Shown piece after piece: positions 9,405 to 18,826 of a stretch of DNA of 64,000 nt (positions are counted from its first letter, which is position 1; each line of letters opens with the position of its first letter). The stretch comes from Bradyrhizobium sp. S69 (GTDB lineage Bacteria > Pseudomonadota > Alphaproteobacteria > Rhizobiales > Xanthobacteraceae): NCBI RefSeq assembly GCF_009766005.1, contig NZ_LMUK01000046.1, positions 563,967 to 627,966 on the forward strand. The letters are read 5' to 3'. The translations under genes and the position numbers were made by a program. Below the pieces are notes generated by a model, which saw nothing but the letters and a program-made list of their open reading frames with translations, searched no databases and was not told the origin of the DNA.

Positions 9405-9677
9405 ATGGAACATGAAACCGAAATTCGCGCGCTTTCGGCCGAAACGCTGGCGACGAGCATCGTTCTGGCCAACCTACTGAGCAAGTTCGCGAGAATTCCC
9501 GCGCTACGGCTGGCCATTGTCTCATGCTTCGATCAATCCGTTGATATGGCGGATGACATCACGGCTGTGTTGGGCAAGTCTGCCGCTCCAGACCACACGG
9601 TCAAGGTGCTCCGCCTCGTCGAGGAGATGCGATCGATGGTGCTCGGCGACGGCGGAAAGCCGAAGAGCCTCGTTTAG
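9405..9677 (+). CDS. Small helical protein of unknown function
   Basis: 90-residue soluble protein (MEHETEIRALSAETLATSIV start) preceded by AAGAGGA at a good distance. It is predicted mostly helical by composition, with one Cys and no signal peptide or membrane helix. I do not recognise the family. It may form a two-gene unit with the BA14K-type gene and runs convergent with the end of cbbX, 33 bases away. Confidence 0.6.
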   Translation: MEHETEIRALSAETLATSIVLANLLSKFARIPALRLAIVSCFDQSVDMADDITAVLGKSAAPDHTVKVLRLVEEMRSMVLGDGGKPKSLV

Positions 9678-9710
9678 CTCACCGCTATTGCGATGGGTGA
9701 CCGGCCGGAC

Positions 9711-10649
9711 TCAAGTGCCGCGTGAGAACACCCGGCTGGCCAGAATATCCGAGGGCTCCAGCGACATGATGTCATCGGCGCTCAGCGCCTGGTCGAGATC
9801 GGCAACAAGGCGGTTGGCCTGGCGCAACCGCATGCGGTCGAGCGCGTTGCGGATCGACCGGGCGTTGGAAAACAGCGGCTGGGCCTTGCGCAACGCGATG
9901 TAGCGGACGAACGCCTCCCGTGCATCGGCGCTGAGCTTGTAGTTCATGTCGCGCAACATCAGCTCGGCGATCGCGAGCAATTCATCGTCGGCATAATCCG
10001 GAAAATCGATGTGGTGGGCGATGCGCGAGCGGAAGCCGGGATTGCTGCCGAAGAACTTGTCCATGCGGTCGCCATAGCCGGCCAGGATCACGACCAGGTC
10101 CTCGCGCTGCGATTCCATCACCTGCAGCAGGATCTCGATTGCCTCCTGCCCGTAGTCGCGCTCGTTGTCGGGCCGGTGCAAATAATAGGCCTCGTCGATG
10201 AACAGGACACCGCCCATCGCCTTCTTCAAAATCTCCTTGGTCTTGGGCGCGGTGTGACCGATATATTGCCCGACCAGTTCGTCACGCGTCACCGACACCA
10301 CCTGCCCTCTGCGAACGAAGCCGAGCCTGTGCAGGATGCTGGCAATCCGCAGCGCCACTGTGGTCTTGCCGGTGCCGGGATTTCCCGTGAACGACATGTG
10401 CAACGTCGGCACATCCGACGTCAGGCCCATGCGCTTGCGGATGCGTTCGATCAACAGCAGCGAGGCAATTTCCCGGATGCGGGTCTTCACCGGCTTGAGC
10501 CCGATCAGTTCGCGGTCAAGCTGATCCAGCACCTCGCCGATGCCGACCTCGTTGAATTCGCGGCGCAGATCGACTTGCTCCATCGACGGCTCGCTCGGAT
10601 GCGGCGCGACCGCCTGTGAACTCGCTTGCGCGTTCACTTGCCCGCTCAC
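9711..10649 (-). CDS. cbbX: Red-type RuBisCO activase CbbX (AAA+ ATPase)
   Basis: Hexameric AAA+ remodelling enzyme that frees red-type RuBisCO from inhibitory sugar phosphates by pulling on the large-subunit C-terminus. Walker A is GNPGTGKTT (residues 89-97). The pore-loop segment is YIGHT (about 129). Walker B is VLFIDEA (148-154). A sensor/arginine-finger region is present in GSNPGFRSRI. Its 312 residues match the family. It is the last gene of the cbb operon, and its ATG overlaps the cbbS stop by four bases (ATGA), which implies translational coupling. Confidence 0.97.
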   Translation of the reverse strand: MSGQVNAQASSQAVAPHPSEPSMEQVDLRREFNEVGIGEVLDQLDRELIGLKPVKTRIREIASLLLIERIRKRMGLTSDVPTLHMSFTGNPGTGKTTVALRIASILHRLGFVRRGQVVSVTRDELVGQYIGHTAPKTKEILKKAMGGVLFIDEAYYLHRPDNERDYGQEAIEILLQVMESQREDLVVILAGYGDRMDKFFGSNPGFRSRIAHHIDFPDYADDELLAIAELMLRDMNYKLSADAREAFVRYIALRKAQPLFSNARSIRNALDRMRLRQANRLVADLDQALSADDIMSLEPSDILASRVFSRGT

Positions 10650-11071
10650 TTGCCACCGTAGCGCTGTCCCTCGGGACGATCGGCTGCATAGGAATTCGTG
10701 GTGTAGCGGATGCCGCGGCCGGCAACCTCGTGGCGATCCAGCCGGAAGCCGGGCTCGTCCGCGGGGCGGTTGACGATGAACGACAGCCGCACCGATTCCC
10801 AGCCGTGGCTGGAATCAAACGCCGACAGCCGGATATAGCGATCGCCATAAACCTTGCGGCATTCGCTCAGCTCCATCAGCACGCCCGCGGCGTCGCGCAG
10901 ATCGAACATCGGCAGGCCCCACATTTCCCAAAAACTGTTGCGGGGATGGGGATCGTCGGTGAATTCGATGTTCACCGCCCAGCCATTGGCCAGGCAATAT
11001 TGCACCTGTTTCGATATCTGTTCGTCGGTGAGATCGGGTAGGAATGAGAAACAGCCTTGGGTTACACGCAT
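10646..11071 (-). CDS. cbbS: RuBisCO small subunit, form IC
   Basis: Small subunit of the L8S8 carboxylase. MRVTQGCFSFLPDLTDEQI at the start and NIEFTDDPHPRNSFWEMWG in the middle are typical of red-type small subunits. Its 141 residues exceed the green-type length because of the C-terminal hairpin extension (after RLDRHEVAGRGIRYTTNSY) that lines the central pore in forms IC/ID. It sits 12 bases after cbbL and overlaps cbbX by four bases. Confidence 0.98.
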   Translation of the reverse strand: MRVTQGCFSFLPDLTDEQISKQVQYCLANGWAVNIEFTDDPHPRNSFWEMWGLPMFDLRDAAGVLMELSECRKVYGDRYIRLSAFDSSHGWESVRLSFIVNRPADEPGFRLDRHEVAGRGIRYTTNSYAADRPEGQRYGGK

Positions 11072-11083
11072 GAGTTCGGCTCC

Positions 11084-12544
11084 TTACATCGAGACGCTGG
11101 CGGTCGGGGCATAATCGGGCATATCGGTCGATTCGTAGTTGAAGGTGACGTCCTTCCAAACCTCGAGGGCCGCCTTCAGCGGCGTGCAGGTGGCCGCCGC
11201 CTTGGCCAGGATTTCGGGTCCTTCATGCAGATAATCGCGCCCCTCGTTGCGCGCGAGGATCATGGCTTCGAGCGCGACACGATTGGCGGTCGCCCCGGCC
11301 TGGATGCCCATCGGGTGGCCGATGGTGCCGCCGCCGAACTGCAGGATCACGTCCTCGCCGAGATGATCGAGCAATTGATGCATCTGGCCGGCGTGAATGC
11401 CGCCCGACGCCACCGGCATCATCTTGTTGAGGCTCGCCCAGCTCTGGTCGAAGAACACGCCGTGTTCGAGCCGCGTCGGATTAAAATCCTCGCGGCAAAT
11501 GTCGTAATAGCCGCGCGTGGTCGCGGGGTCGCCTTCCAGCTTGCCGACCACCGTGCCGGCATGGATGTGATCGACGCCGGCGAGCCGCATCCATTTCGCG
11601 ATCACGCGGAACGAGACGCCATGATTGCGCTGCCGCGTGTAGGTCGAATGGCCTGCCCGATGCAGATGCAGGATCATGTCGTTGCGGCGCGCCCATTTCG
11701 CCATCGACTGGATCGCGGTGTAGCCGATCACGAGATCGATCATGATGATGACCGAGCCGAGCTCCTTGGCGAATTCGGCGCGCTCGTACATGTCTTCCAT
11801 CGTGCCGGCGGTGACGTTGAGATAGGTGCCCTTGATCTCGCCGGAGGCCGCCTGCGCCTTGTTGACCGCCTCCATGCAATAGAGGAACCGCTCGCGCCAA
11901 TGCATGAACGGCTGCGAGTTGATGTTCTCGTCGTCCTTGGTGAAGTCGAGCCCGCCCTTCAAGGCCTCATAGACCACGCGACCGTAGTTGCGCCCCGAGA
12001 GTCCGAGCTTCGGCTTGACGGTGGCGCCAAGCAGCGGCCGGCCGAACTTGTCCATGCGCTCGCGCTCGACGACAATGCCGGTCGCCGGCCCCTGGAACGT
12101 CTTCACATAGGCCACCGGCAACCGCATGTCCTCGAGGCGAAGCGCCTTGAGCGGCTTGAAGCCGAACACATTGCCGATGATCGACGCCGAGAGGTTGGCG
12201 ATCGAGCCGTTCTCGAACAGATCGAGATCGTAGGCGATATAGGCAAAATATTGCCCCGGCGAATTCGGCACCGGATCGACACGGAAGCATTTCGCGCGAT
12301 ATTTTTCCGCCGCCGTCAGCCGGTCGGTCCACACCACGGTCCAGGTCGCGGTGGAGGATTCGCCCGCGACCGCCGCCGAAGCCTCGATCGGATCGACCCC
12401 GTCCTGTGGCGTCACCCGGAACAGCGCGATGATATCGGTGTCCTTTGGCGTGTAGTCGGGCTCCCAATAGCCCATTTTCTTGTATTCCATCACACCGGAT
12501 TTGTAGCGATCCTTGCCGCGAACGGTCATCGAGATTGCGTTCAT
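11084..12544 (-). CDS. cbbL: RuBisCO large subunit, form IC (red-type)
   Basis: Catalytic subunit that carboxylates ribulose 1,5-bisphosphate. The 486 residues carry the full active site. Lys177 lies in VKPKLGLSG, Lys203, the carbamylated lysine, in GGLDFTKDDE with Asp205/Glu206 for Mg, HLHRAGHSTY near 293-302, HIHAGT near 326, and the mobile loop-6 Lys335 in GTVVGKLEGD. The N-terminus (RYKSGVMEYKKMGYWEPDY) is the form IC/ID type. The C-terminal tail ending SVSM is the handle used by CbbX. It follows cbbA by 57 bases in the operon. Confidence 0.99.
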   Translation of the reverse strand: MNAISMTVRGKDRYKSGVMEYKKMGYWEPDYTPKDTDIIALFRVTPQDGVDPIEASAAVAGESSTATWTVVWTDRLTAAEKYRAKCFRVDPVPNSPGQYFAYIAYDLDLFENGSIANLSASIIGNVFGFKPLKALRLEDMRLPVAYVKTFQGPATGIVVERERMDKFGRPLLGATVKPKLGLSGRNYGRVVYEALKGGLDFTKDDENINSQPFMHWRERFLYCMEAVNKAQAASGEIKGTYLNVTAGTMEDMYERAEFAKELGSVIIMIDLVIGYTAIQSMAKWARRNDMILHLHRAGHSTYTRQRNHGVSFRVIAKWMRLAGVDHIHAGTVVGKLEGDPATTRGYYDICREDFNPTRLEHGVFFDQSWASLNKMMPVASGGIHAGQMHQLLDHLGEDVILQFGGGTIGHPMGIQAGATANRVALEAMILARNEGRDYLHEGPEILAKAAATCTPLKAALEVWKDVTFNYESTDMPDYAPTASVSM

Positions 12545-12601
12545 GTTGGTCTCCTTGCGTTAAGATTGCCGCCCCGGTTCGTTCGATCGACGACGTTCAT
12601 G

Positions 12602-13687
12602 TCACTCGGCCGCATCGGCCATCGAACCGATCCGCGGATCGAGGCTGCCCGACCGATACCGCGTTGCCATTTCGACCAGCGAAATGACCTTGATCTTTGA
12701 AGCGTTGCCGGCGGTGCCGAATTGTTCGAAGCGCTCGCGGCAGAGATCGCGCAACGCATCCATCGCCGGCTTGAGGAATTTGCGCGGATCGAACTCGCTT
12801 CTGCTTTCGGTCGCGACCTTGCGAAACGCCGCGGTCATCGCCAACCGGCAGTCGGTATCGATGTTGACCTTGCGGACGCCGTGCCGGATGCCGCGGGCAA
12901 TTTCCTCGACCGGCACGCCCCAGGTTTGCGGCATCTCGCCGCCGAATGCGTTGAACATGTCCTGCAGCGGCTGCGGCACCGACGACGAGCCGTGCATGAC
13001 CAGATGCGTATTGGGCAATCGGCGATGGATTTCTTCGACCACTTTCATCGCGAGGATGTCGCCATCCGGCTGACGCGAGAACTTGTAGGCGCCATGCGAG
13101 GTGCCCATCGCGATCGCCAGCGCGTCGACTTTGGTGGCGCGAACGAAATCGACCGCCTGCTCCGGATCGGTCAGCAACTGGTCATGGCTGAGCTTACCCT
13201 CGACGCCATGGCCGTCTTCCTGCTCGCCGCCGCCGTGCTCGAGCGATCCGAGCACGCCTAGTTCGCCCTCCACCGAGGCGCCGATCCAGTGCGCCATCTC
13301 GCCGACGCGCCGGGTGATATCGACGTTGTAGTCATAATCGGCCGCGGTCTTGCCATCCGCCTTCAGCGAGCCGTCCATCATCACCGAGGTAAAGCCGTGT
13401 TGAAGCGCGGTAGCACAGGTGGATTCCTCGTTGCCGTGGTCCTGGTGCAGGCAAAGCGGGATCTGCGGGTGCATTTCCTCCAACGCGTCGATCATCTTCG
13501 AAAGCATGATGTCGTTGGCATAGGAGCGCGCACCGCGCGAGGCCTGAATGATGACGGGCGCATCCGCGGCCGCCGCGGCGTCCATGATCGCGAGCCCTTG
13601 CTCCATGTTGTTGATGTTGAACGCCGGTACGCCGTAGCCGTGTTCGGCGGCATGATCGAGCAGCTGCCTCAGGGTGATTCTTGCCAT
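12602..13687 (-). CDS. cbbA: Class II fructose/sedoheptulose-bisphosphate aldolase
   Basis: Zinc aldolase (361 residues) that joins dihydroxyacetone phosphate with glyceraldehyde 3-phosphate or erythrose 4-phosphate in RuBP regeneration. Zinc ligands are in CLHQDHGNE (about residue 80). VEGELGVLGSLEHG near 140 is the class II mobile region. HGSSSVPQP near 232 and KVNIDTDCR near 275 bind the phosphate. The start MARITLRQLLDHAAEHGYG is typical of the Calvin-cycle isozyme (CbbA/Fba). It lies between cbbT and cbbL. Confidence 0.96.
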   Translation of the reverse strand: MARITLRQLLDHAAEHGYGVPAFNINNMEQGLAIMDAAAAADAPVIIQASRGARSYANDIMLSKMIDALEEMHPQIPLCLHQDHGNEESTCATALQHGFTSVMMDGSLKADGKTAADYDYNVDITRRVGEMAHWIGASVEGELGVLGSLEHGGGEQEDGHGVEGKLSHDQLLTDPEQAVDFVRATKVDALAIAMGTSHGAYKFSRQPDGDILAMKVVEEIHRRLPNTHLVMHGSSSVPQPLQDMFNAFGGEMPQTWGVPVEEIARGIRHGVRKVNIDTDCRLAMTAAFRKVATESRSEFDPRKFLKPAMDALRDLCRERFEQFGTAGNASKIKVISLVEMATRYRSGSLDPRIGSMADAAE

Positions 13688-13721
13688 TACAACTTTCCTT
13701 CGAATCCGTGGTGCGAGTGCA

Positions 13722-15761
13722 TCAAGAATAAGTTTCCGCCATTCGCTTGCGAGCGACGCAGCGCGTGGCGGCCTTGGCGACAGCCTCCGGCGTGATGCCG
13801 AACTCGCGATAGAGCGTCTCGGCGGGCGCGGAGGCGCCGAAGCCGGTCATACCGACGAATTCGCCATCATCGCCGAGCCAGCGCGCCCACTCGCCTTCGA
13901 TCGCCGCTTCGACACCGATCCTTGGGACGCGTCCCAGAACCGCGGTTCGGTATTCACGGGATTGCCGACGAAACAGCTCGAAGCACGGCGCCGAGACCAC
14001 CGCGGCGCGGACGTTGGCTTTTTCCAGCAGCCTTGCCGCTGCGAGCGCGAGCGACACTTCGGAGCCCGTTGCAATCAAGGTGACGTCGCGGCCGTCCTCC
14101 GGTTCAACGACGACGTAAGCGCCGAATGCAACCAGATTGGCCTCGCCGGCCATTTCACGAAAATTCGGCAACGCCTGTCGCGACAGGCACAGCACCGACG
14201 GATTGGCATCCGCCCGCAACGCGCAGTCCCAGGCCTCGGCGGTCTCTACCGCATCGCCGGGACGAAACACCAGAAGGTTGGGGATCGCACGCAGTGACGC
14301 GAGATGCTCGACAGGTTGATGGGTGGGGCCATCCTCACCCAGCCCGATCGAGTCGTGGGTCATTACATGGATGACCCGCACGCCCATCAAGGCCGCGAGC
14401 CTGATCGCAGGCCGGCTGTAATCGGCAAAGGTGAGAAAGGTGCCGCCGTAGGGAATAAAGCCACCATGCAGGGCGATGCCGTTCATCGCGGCGGCCATGG
14501 CATGTTCACGGATACCGTAATGGATATAATTGCCTTCGAAAAAATCATGCCGCACCGGCCGCTGCGTCTTGGCGCGTGTCAGGTTCGAATGGGTCAGGTC
14601 GGCCGAACCGCCGATCAGATTCGGCAACGCTTCCGCGATCGCATCGATCACGAGCTGCGATGCCTGGCGGGTGGCGATGGTGGGCTGCTCGGCGGTGAGG
14701 CGGTCACGGATCAGCGCCATCGTCGATGCATAGTCGCACGGCAATTTTCGGTTCAGCGCGTCATGAAACGGCGACCGCGCTCCCGAACAGAGGCGCTTGC
14801 TGCGCTCGATCCAGGCCCGATGGATATCGCGCCCTTGCGCGCCGATCTCGCGCCAGGCATCGAGCACGGCATCCGGAAGCTGAAACGGCTGGTGCGGCCA
14901 GTGCAGCGCCTCCCGCGTCCTGGCCACCTCGTCGCTGCCGAGCGGAGCGCCATGCGCCTTTTCGGTCCCCTGCCGGTTCGGCGCGCCGAAGCCGATCACG
15001 GTCCGGCACGCGATCAGCGAGGGGCGGTCGCCATGCCGCGCCTGTTCGATGGCCGCGGCGATCGCTTCGGGATCATGGCCGTCGATCCGGCACGCCGACC
15101 ATCCCGAGGCCCCAAAGCGCGCCAGTTGATCGTCGGAGCAGGATAGCGACGTCGGTCCATCGATCGAAATCTGGTTGTCGTCGAACAGCACGATCAACCG
15201 GCTGAGCCGCAGATGCCCCGCCAGCGAAATCGCTTCATGGCTGAGACCCTCCATCAGGCAGCCGTCGCCCGCGATGACGTAGGTATGATGATCGACAAGC
15301 TGGTTACCGAAGCGCGCGTTGAGCAGGCGCTCCGCCATCGCCATGCCGACGGCGGTGGCGATCCCCTGCCCGAGCGGCCCGGTGGTGGTCTCGACGCCCG
15401 GCGTGTGGCCAACTTCCGGATGGCCCGGTGTTTTCGATCCCCATTGCCGGAACGCCCTGAGTTCGTCGGAGGTCACGCCCTCATAGCCGGTCAGATACAA
15501 CAGCGCATACAGCAGCATCGAACCGTGGCCGGCCGACAGCACGAACCGATCACGATCCGGCCAGGCCGGGTCGGCCGCATCGAACTTCAGGAAACGTGAA
15601 AACAACACGGTGGCGACGTCGGCCATGCCCATCGGCATCCCTGGATGGCCCGATTTCGCGTTTTCGACGGCGTCGATGGCGAGGAAGCGGATCGCGTTGG
15701 CCATGTCGGCGTGCGAAACAGCCGGGCGGCTGGCGATAGCGGCGAGAGCAGGAGCAGTCAT
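13722..15761 (-). CDS. cbbT: Transketolase of the Calvin cycle
   Basis: Thiamine-diphosphate enzyme that moves two-carbon units to regenerate pentose phosphates. Starting at ATG 15761 it is 679 residues. The frame is open further upstream, but this start overlaps the cbbP stop by four bases (ATGA) and begins MTAPALAAIA just before the conserved AIRFLAIDAVENAKSGHPG. The ThDP motif GDGCLMEGLSHEA and later DDNQISIDG are intact, as are GIREHAMAAAMNG and the pyrimidine-domain FLTFADYSRPAIRLAALM. The nearest alternative is a housekeeping tkt, but its position inside cbb settles the role. Confidence 0.97.
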   Translation of the reverse strand: MTAPALAAIASRPAVSHADMANAIRFLAIDAVENAKSGHPGMPMGMADVATVLFSRFLKFDAADPAWPDRDRFVLSAGHGSMLLYALLYLTGYEGVTSDELRAFRQWGSKTPGHPEVGHTPGVETTTGPLGQGIATAVGMAMAERLLNARFGNQLVDHHTYVIAGDGCLMEGLSHEAISLAGHLRLSRLIVLFDDNQISIDGPTSLSCSDDQLARFGASGWSACRIDGHDPEAIAAAIEQARHGDRPSLIACRTVIGFGAPNRQGTEKAHGAPLGSDEVARTREALHWPHQPFQLPDAVLDAWREIGAQGRDIHRAWIERSKRLCSGARSPFHDALNRKLPCDYASTMALIRDRLTAEQPTIATRQASQLVIDAIAEALPNLIGGSADLTHSNLTRAKTQRPVRHDFFEGNYIHYGIREHAMAAAMNGIALHGGFIPYGGTFLTFADYSRPAIRLAALMGVRVIHVMTHDSIGLGEDGPTHQPVEHLASLRAIPNLLVFRPGDAVETAEAWDCALRADANPSVLCLSRQALPNFREMAGEANLVAFGAYVVVEPEDGRDVTLIATGSEVSLALAAARLLEKANVRAAVVSAPCFELFRRQSREYRTAVLGRVPRIGVEAAIEGEWARWLGDDGEFVGMTGFGASAPAETLYREFGITPEAVAKAATRCVARKRMAETYS

Positions 15762-16633
15762 ACGGTGCGCCTCTTGCGTTCGATCAGTTGCAGGATCAGC
15801 GGGGTGAGGATGAGCTGCATGGCGAGGTCGAGCTTCGATCCGTGGATCACGATCGAATTGGCGCGCGACATGAAGCTGTTGGGAATCATCGACAGCAGAT
15901 AGGGAAAGTCGATGCCGCGCGGATTTTTGAGCCGGATCACCACCATCGATTCGTCCGGCGTCGGGATCCAGCGCGCGATGAACGGGTTTGAGGTATCGAC
16001 CGTCGGCACGCGCTGGAAGTTGATGTCGGTTTCGCTGAATTGCGGGCAGATGTAATTCACATAATCCGGCATCCGCCGCAGGATCGTATCGGTCACCGCC
16101 TCCGCGGTGTAGCCGCGGTCGTGGCGGTCGCGGTGCAGCTTCTGGATCCATTCCAGATTGATGACGGGAACGACGCCGATCTTGAGGTCGGCATATTGCG
16201 CGACGTTGATCTCGTCGGTCACGACGGCGCCGTGCAAGCCCTCGTAGAACAGCAGATCGGATTTTTCCGGCAACTGTTCCCATGCGGTGAACGTGCCGGG
16301 CGAGCCGCCGTATAATTTTGCCTCGTCATCATCATGGATGTAGTGGCGTGTCGTGCCGGTGCCGGCTTCGCTGTAGTCGCGAAAGACCTTCTGCAGCTCC
16401 TCGAACAGATTGGTCTCGGGACTGAAGTGGCTCAGATGCTTGTTGCCTTTCTCGCCCTCCTCGATCATCTTGGTCCGCATCTCGGCGCGGTTATAGCGAT
16501 GGAACGCATCGCCCTCGATGTAGGCTGCGGTCACATTTTCGCGGCGGAAGATGTTCTCGAACGTCTTCTTCACCGACGTCGTGCCGGCGCCGGAAGAGCC
16601 CGTGATCGATATGATGGGATAGCTGCGCGACAT
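15758..16633 (-). CDS. cbbP: Phosphoribulokinase
   Basis: Phosphorylates ribulose 5-phosphate to RuBP, the acceptor for RuBisCO. The 291 residues match bacterial class I PRK. The P-loop GSSGAGTTSVK is at residues 12-22, the substrate motif IEGDAFHRYNR is near 39, HFSPETNLF is near 69, and FYEGLHGAVV is near 128. It lies six bases after cbbF, with a four-base overlap into cbbT. The regulatory cysteines of the chloroplast enzyme are absent, as expected for a bacterial NADH-regulated form. Confidence 0.98.
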   Translation of the reverse strand: MSRSYPIISITGSSGAGTTSVKKTFENIFRRENVTAAYIEGDAFHRYNRAEMRTKMIEEGEKGNKHLSHFSPETNLFEELQKVFRDYSEAGTGTTRHYIHDDDEAKLYGGSPGTFTAWEQLPEKSDLLFYEGLHGAVVTDEINVAQYADLKIGVVPVINLEWIQKLHRDRHDRGYTAEAVTDTILRRMPDYVNYICPQFSETDINFQRVPTVDTSNPFIARWIPTPDESMVVIRLKNPRGIDFPYLLSMIPNSFMSRANSIVIHGSKLDLAMQLILTPLILQLIERKRRTV

Positions 16634-16639
16634 CCGATC

Positions 16640-17686
16640 TCACCGGCTCTCGAGAAAAAGGCCGCGCCGCGCGAACAGCGGGGCATCGCTGTTGTCGAAC
16701 ATCGGCTCGATGGCGTCATGGATGGCCGCGACGTCGCGGACGCCCCGCAACGATCCCATGATCAGCGGCACGCGCTGGTGCGGCGTTTTCGCTGCGAGTT
16801 CGAGAACCCGCCGGCGTCCGGTGATCGCGGCCCCTCCCGCCCATTCCATCACCAGCGCCATCGGATGCGCCTCGTACAGCAGGCGCAGACGCCCTTCGCG
16901 ATAGGCCGGGCGGGCATCGGCCGGATACAGGAACACACCGCCGCGGACCAGGATACGGAGCGATTCGGCAACCAGCGAACCGATCCAGCGCATGTTGAAA
17001 TCCGCCTCGCCATTGCCGCTGGTGCCGGCCAGGCATTGGTCGATATAGGCGCGAACCGGCCCGTGCCAGTGCCGGCGGTTCGATGCGTTGATGGCGAATT
17101 CCGGCGTATCGTGCGCGATTTTCACGCCGCGCTCGGTCAACATAAATTCACCGGTGCGACGGTCGAGAACGAAAGCATCGACGTCGCCGTTGATGGCGAG
17201 GATGAGCTTGGTCTGCGGGCCATACACCACGAATCCCGCCGCGCATTGCGCGGTGCCGGGCTCAAAGAAGGTCGAGAGCACATCGTTGCCGCGCGGGCGG
17301 ATCGAGAAGATGGTTCCAACCGAAATATTGTTCTCAAGGTTGGCCGATCCATCGAGCGGATCGATCGCAATGCAGAGCGGCGCCCCGGCATCGAAAATCT
17401 CAGGGAGTTCGGATTCCTCCGACAGGACGGCCGCGACCGCCGGGATCCGCAGCGCCCGCTGCATGATCGTGTCGGCGGCAAGGTCGATATCCGTTTGCCG
17501 GTCGCCATCCGAATTGAACCCGCCGAGCCGTCCCGTAATGCCGGCCAGCGGCCCGTGGGCGATCAGGTCGGCAAGCTCGATCGCCGCGGCAGCGACCGCC
17601 TCGACCACGGCATTGACCGCGGACCCGTTCGGCGTCCGCGACACCGATCGGTCGAGATGAGAACGCAAGGTGACGCGTTCGTCCAT
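16640..17686 (-). CDS. cbbF: Class I fructose-1,6/sedoheptulose-1,7-bisphosphatase
   Basis: First gene of the cbb operon. It dephosphorylates FBP (and probably SBP) in the regenerative phase. Starting at ATG 17686, behind CAGGGA, it is 348 residues (MDERVTLRSHLDRS). Metal-binding motifs VLSEESE (near 90) and AIDPLDGSANLENNISVGT (near 110) are intact, as are the substrate residues around RWIGSLVAE and GGVFLYPAD. An in-frame upstream ATG at 17761 lacks family similarity and was rejected. The promoter lies in the 150-base gap shared with cbbR. Confidence 0.96.
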   Translation of the reverse strand: MDERVTLRSHLDRSVSRTPNGSAVNAVVEAVAAAAIELADLIAHGPLAGITGRLGGFNSDGDRQTDIDLAADTIMQRALRIPAVAAVLSEESELPEIFDAGAPLCIAIDPLDGSANLENNISVGTIFSIRPRGNDVLSTFFEPGTAQCAAGFVVYGPQTKLILAINGDVDAFVLDRRTGEFMLTERGVKIAHDTPEFAINASNRRHWHGPVRAYIDQCLAGTSGNGEADFNMRWIGSLVAESLRILVRGGVFLYPADARPAYREGRLRLLYEAHPMALVMEWAGGAAITGRRRVLELAAKTPHQRVPLIMGSLRGVRDVAAIHDAIEPMFDNSDAPLFARRGLFLESR

Positions 17687-17773
17687 GGTCGTTTCCCTGT
17701 CATTGCCCTCTTCGGGGGCCATCGCAACGCGGCTTGCTGATTGGGAGCCGCCCGCACACAACAGCCCAGTTTG

Positions 17774-17813
17774 CTAAATTAGTGAAATTTTCTTATCTTT
17801 GGCTGGACCAAAG
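17774..17813. promoter_or_regulatory. Candidate CbbR operators between cbbF and cbbR
   Basis: The AT-rich divergent gap holds a CTAA-A-TTAG palindrome at 17774-17782 and an inverted repeat CTTTGG-N5-CCAAAG at 17797-17813. Both are compatible with LysR T-N11-A type sites. The second overlaps the likely cbbR promoter, which would suit autoregulation. Confidence 0.5.
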
Positions 17814-17836
17814 TAATTCTTATAATGGGGGAAGCG

Positions 17837-18808
17837 ATGGCTGGCCGTTTTCTGCGGGAATTGACCATTCGCCAGTTGCGCGCACTGGCCGCGGTTCATC
17901 GCGATCGATCGGTGACCTCGGCCGCCAAGCGGCTCCATCTCACGCAGCCGGCCGTCACCTTGCAGATCCGCAATCTACAGGCGCTTGCCGGCCTGCCCCT
18001 GATGCAGCGGACCAGCGAGGGAATGCTGTTGACCGATGCCGGGCGCGAGGTGCTGGCGCTCAGCGAGCGTATCGAGGCCGCGATCGCGGATTGCGAGACT
18101 TCGCTGGAGATGATGGCGGGAAAGACCGCGGGACGTATCGCGATCGGCGCCGTCAGCACCTCAAAATATTTCGTGCCGTTCATGATCTCCGGATTTTCCA
18201 AGCTGCATCCGAATATCGACATCACGTTGTCGATCGGAAACCGGCAGGAGATCGGCACCGCCCTGCGCGGCTACGATCTCGATTTCGCAATCATGGGCCG
18301 CCCTCCCGCTGATATCGATATGGACGTTCATCTGATCGGCGATCACCCCCATGTCATCATCGCGCCGACCAGCCACCGCCTGGCCCGCAAGGCCCGCGTG
18401 GCGCTGAGCGATCTTGCCAACGAAACGTTCCTGATGCGCGAGCCCGGCTCCGGTACCCGCGGCCTGATGGAGCAATTATTCGAGACCGCCGCGGTCCGCC
18501 CCAAAATCGGCATGGCCATGAGCAGCAACGAAACCATCAAGCAGGCGGTGATTGCCGGCCTCGGAATTGCGTTCATTTCCGCGCATACGGTCGCCACCGA
18601 ACTCGACGAGCGACGGCTGGTAACCCTCGACGTCGTTGGCCTTCCCGTCGTCCGGCAATGGTTCGCACTGGCCCGCAAGGACAAAGTGCTGCTGCCGCCG
18701 GCGCGGGCGATGCTGGACTTCCTCAGCGCCAAGGGGGCTCAATTTCTACCGAGAACCCATGGCAGGCTTCGCCTGACCCGGGCATCGGCGCGTTCATCTC
18801 GACGTTGA
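17837..18808 (+). CDS. cbbR: LysR-type regulator of the Calvin operon
   Basis: Divergent activator of cbb transcription that senses metabolites such as RuBP or NADPH. The N-terminal winged HTH spans about residues 10-65 (TIRQLRALAAVHRDRSVTSA, then LHLTQPAVTLQIRNLQ). The effector domain follows, with LSIGNRQEIGTALRGYDLD and EPGSGTRGLMEQLF typical of CbbR. Of the two ATGs, 17837 has GGGGAAG close upstream; 17825 is the alternative. The C-terminal extension after about residue 295 is Arg-rich and poorly conserved. Confidence 0.93.
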   Translation: MAGRFLRELTIRQLRALAAVHRDRSVTSAAKRLHLTQPAVTLQIRNLQALAGLPLMQRTSEGMLLTDAGREVLALSERIEAAIADCETSLEMMAGKTAGRIAIGAVSTSKYFVPFMISGFSKLHPNIDITLSIGNRQEIGTALRGYDLDFAIMGRPPADIDMDVHLIGDHPHVIIAPTSHRLARKARVALSDLANETFLMREPGSGTRGLMEQLFETAAVRPKIGMAMSSNETIKQAVIAGLGIAFISAHTVATELDERRLVTLDVVGLPVVRQWFALARKDKVLLPPARAMLDFLSAKGAQFLPRTHGRLRLTRASARSSRR

Positions 18809-18826
18809 TGCCCGCGATCCGTTACA

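Noticed and set aside
11057..12700. 547-codon plus-strand frame opposite cbbL
   Set aside because: Antisense to an unmistakable RuBisCO large-subunit gene; His/Arg-rich composition typical of shadows in high-GC DNA.
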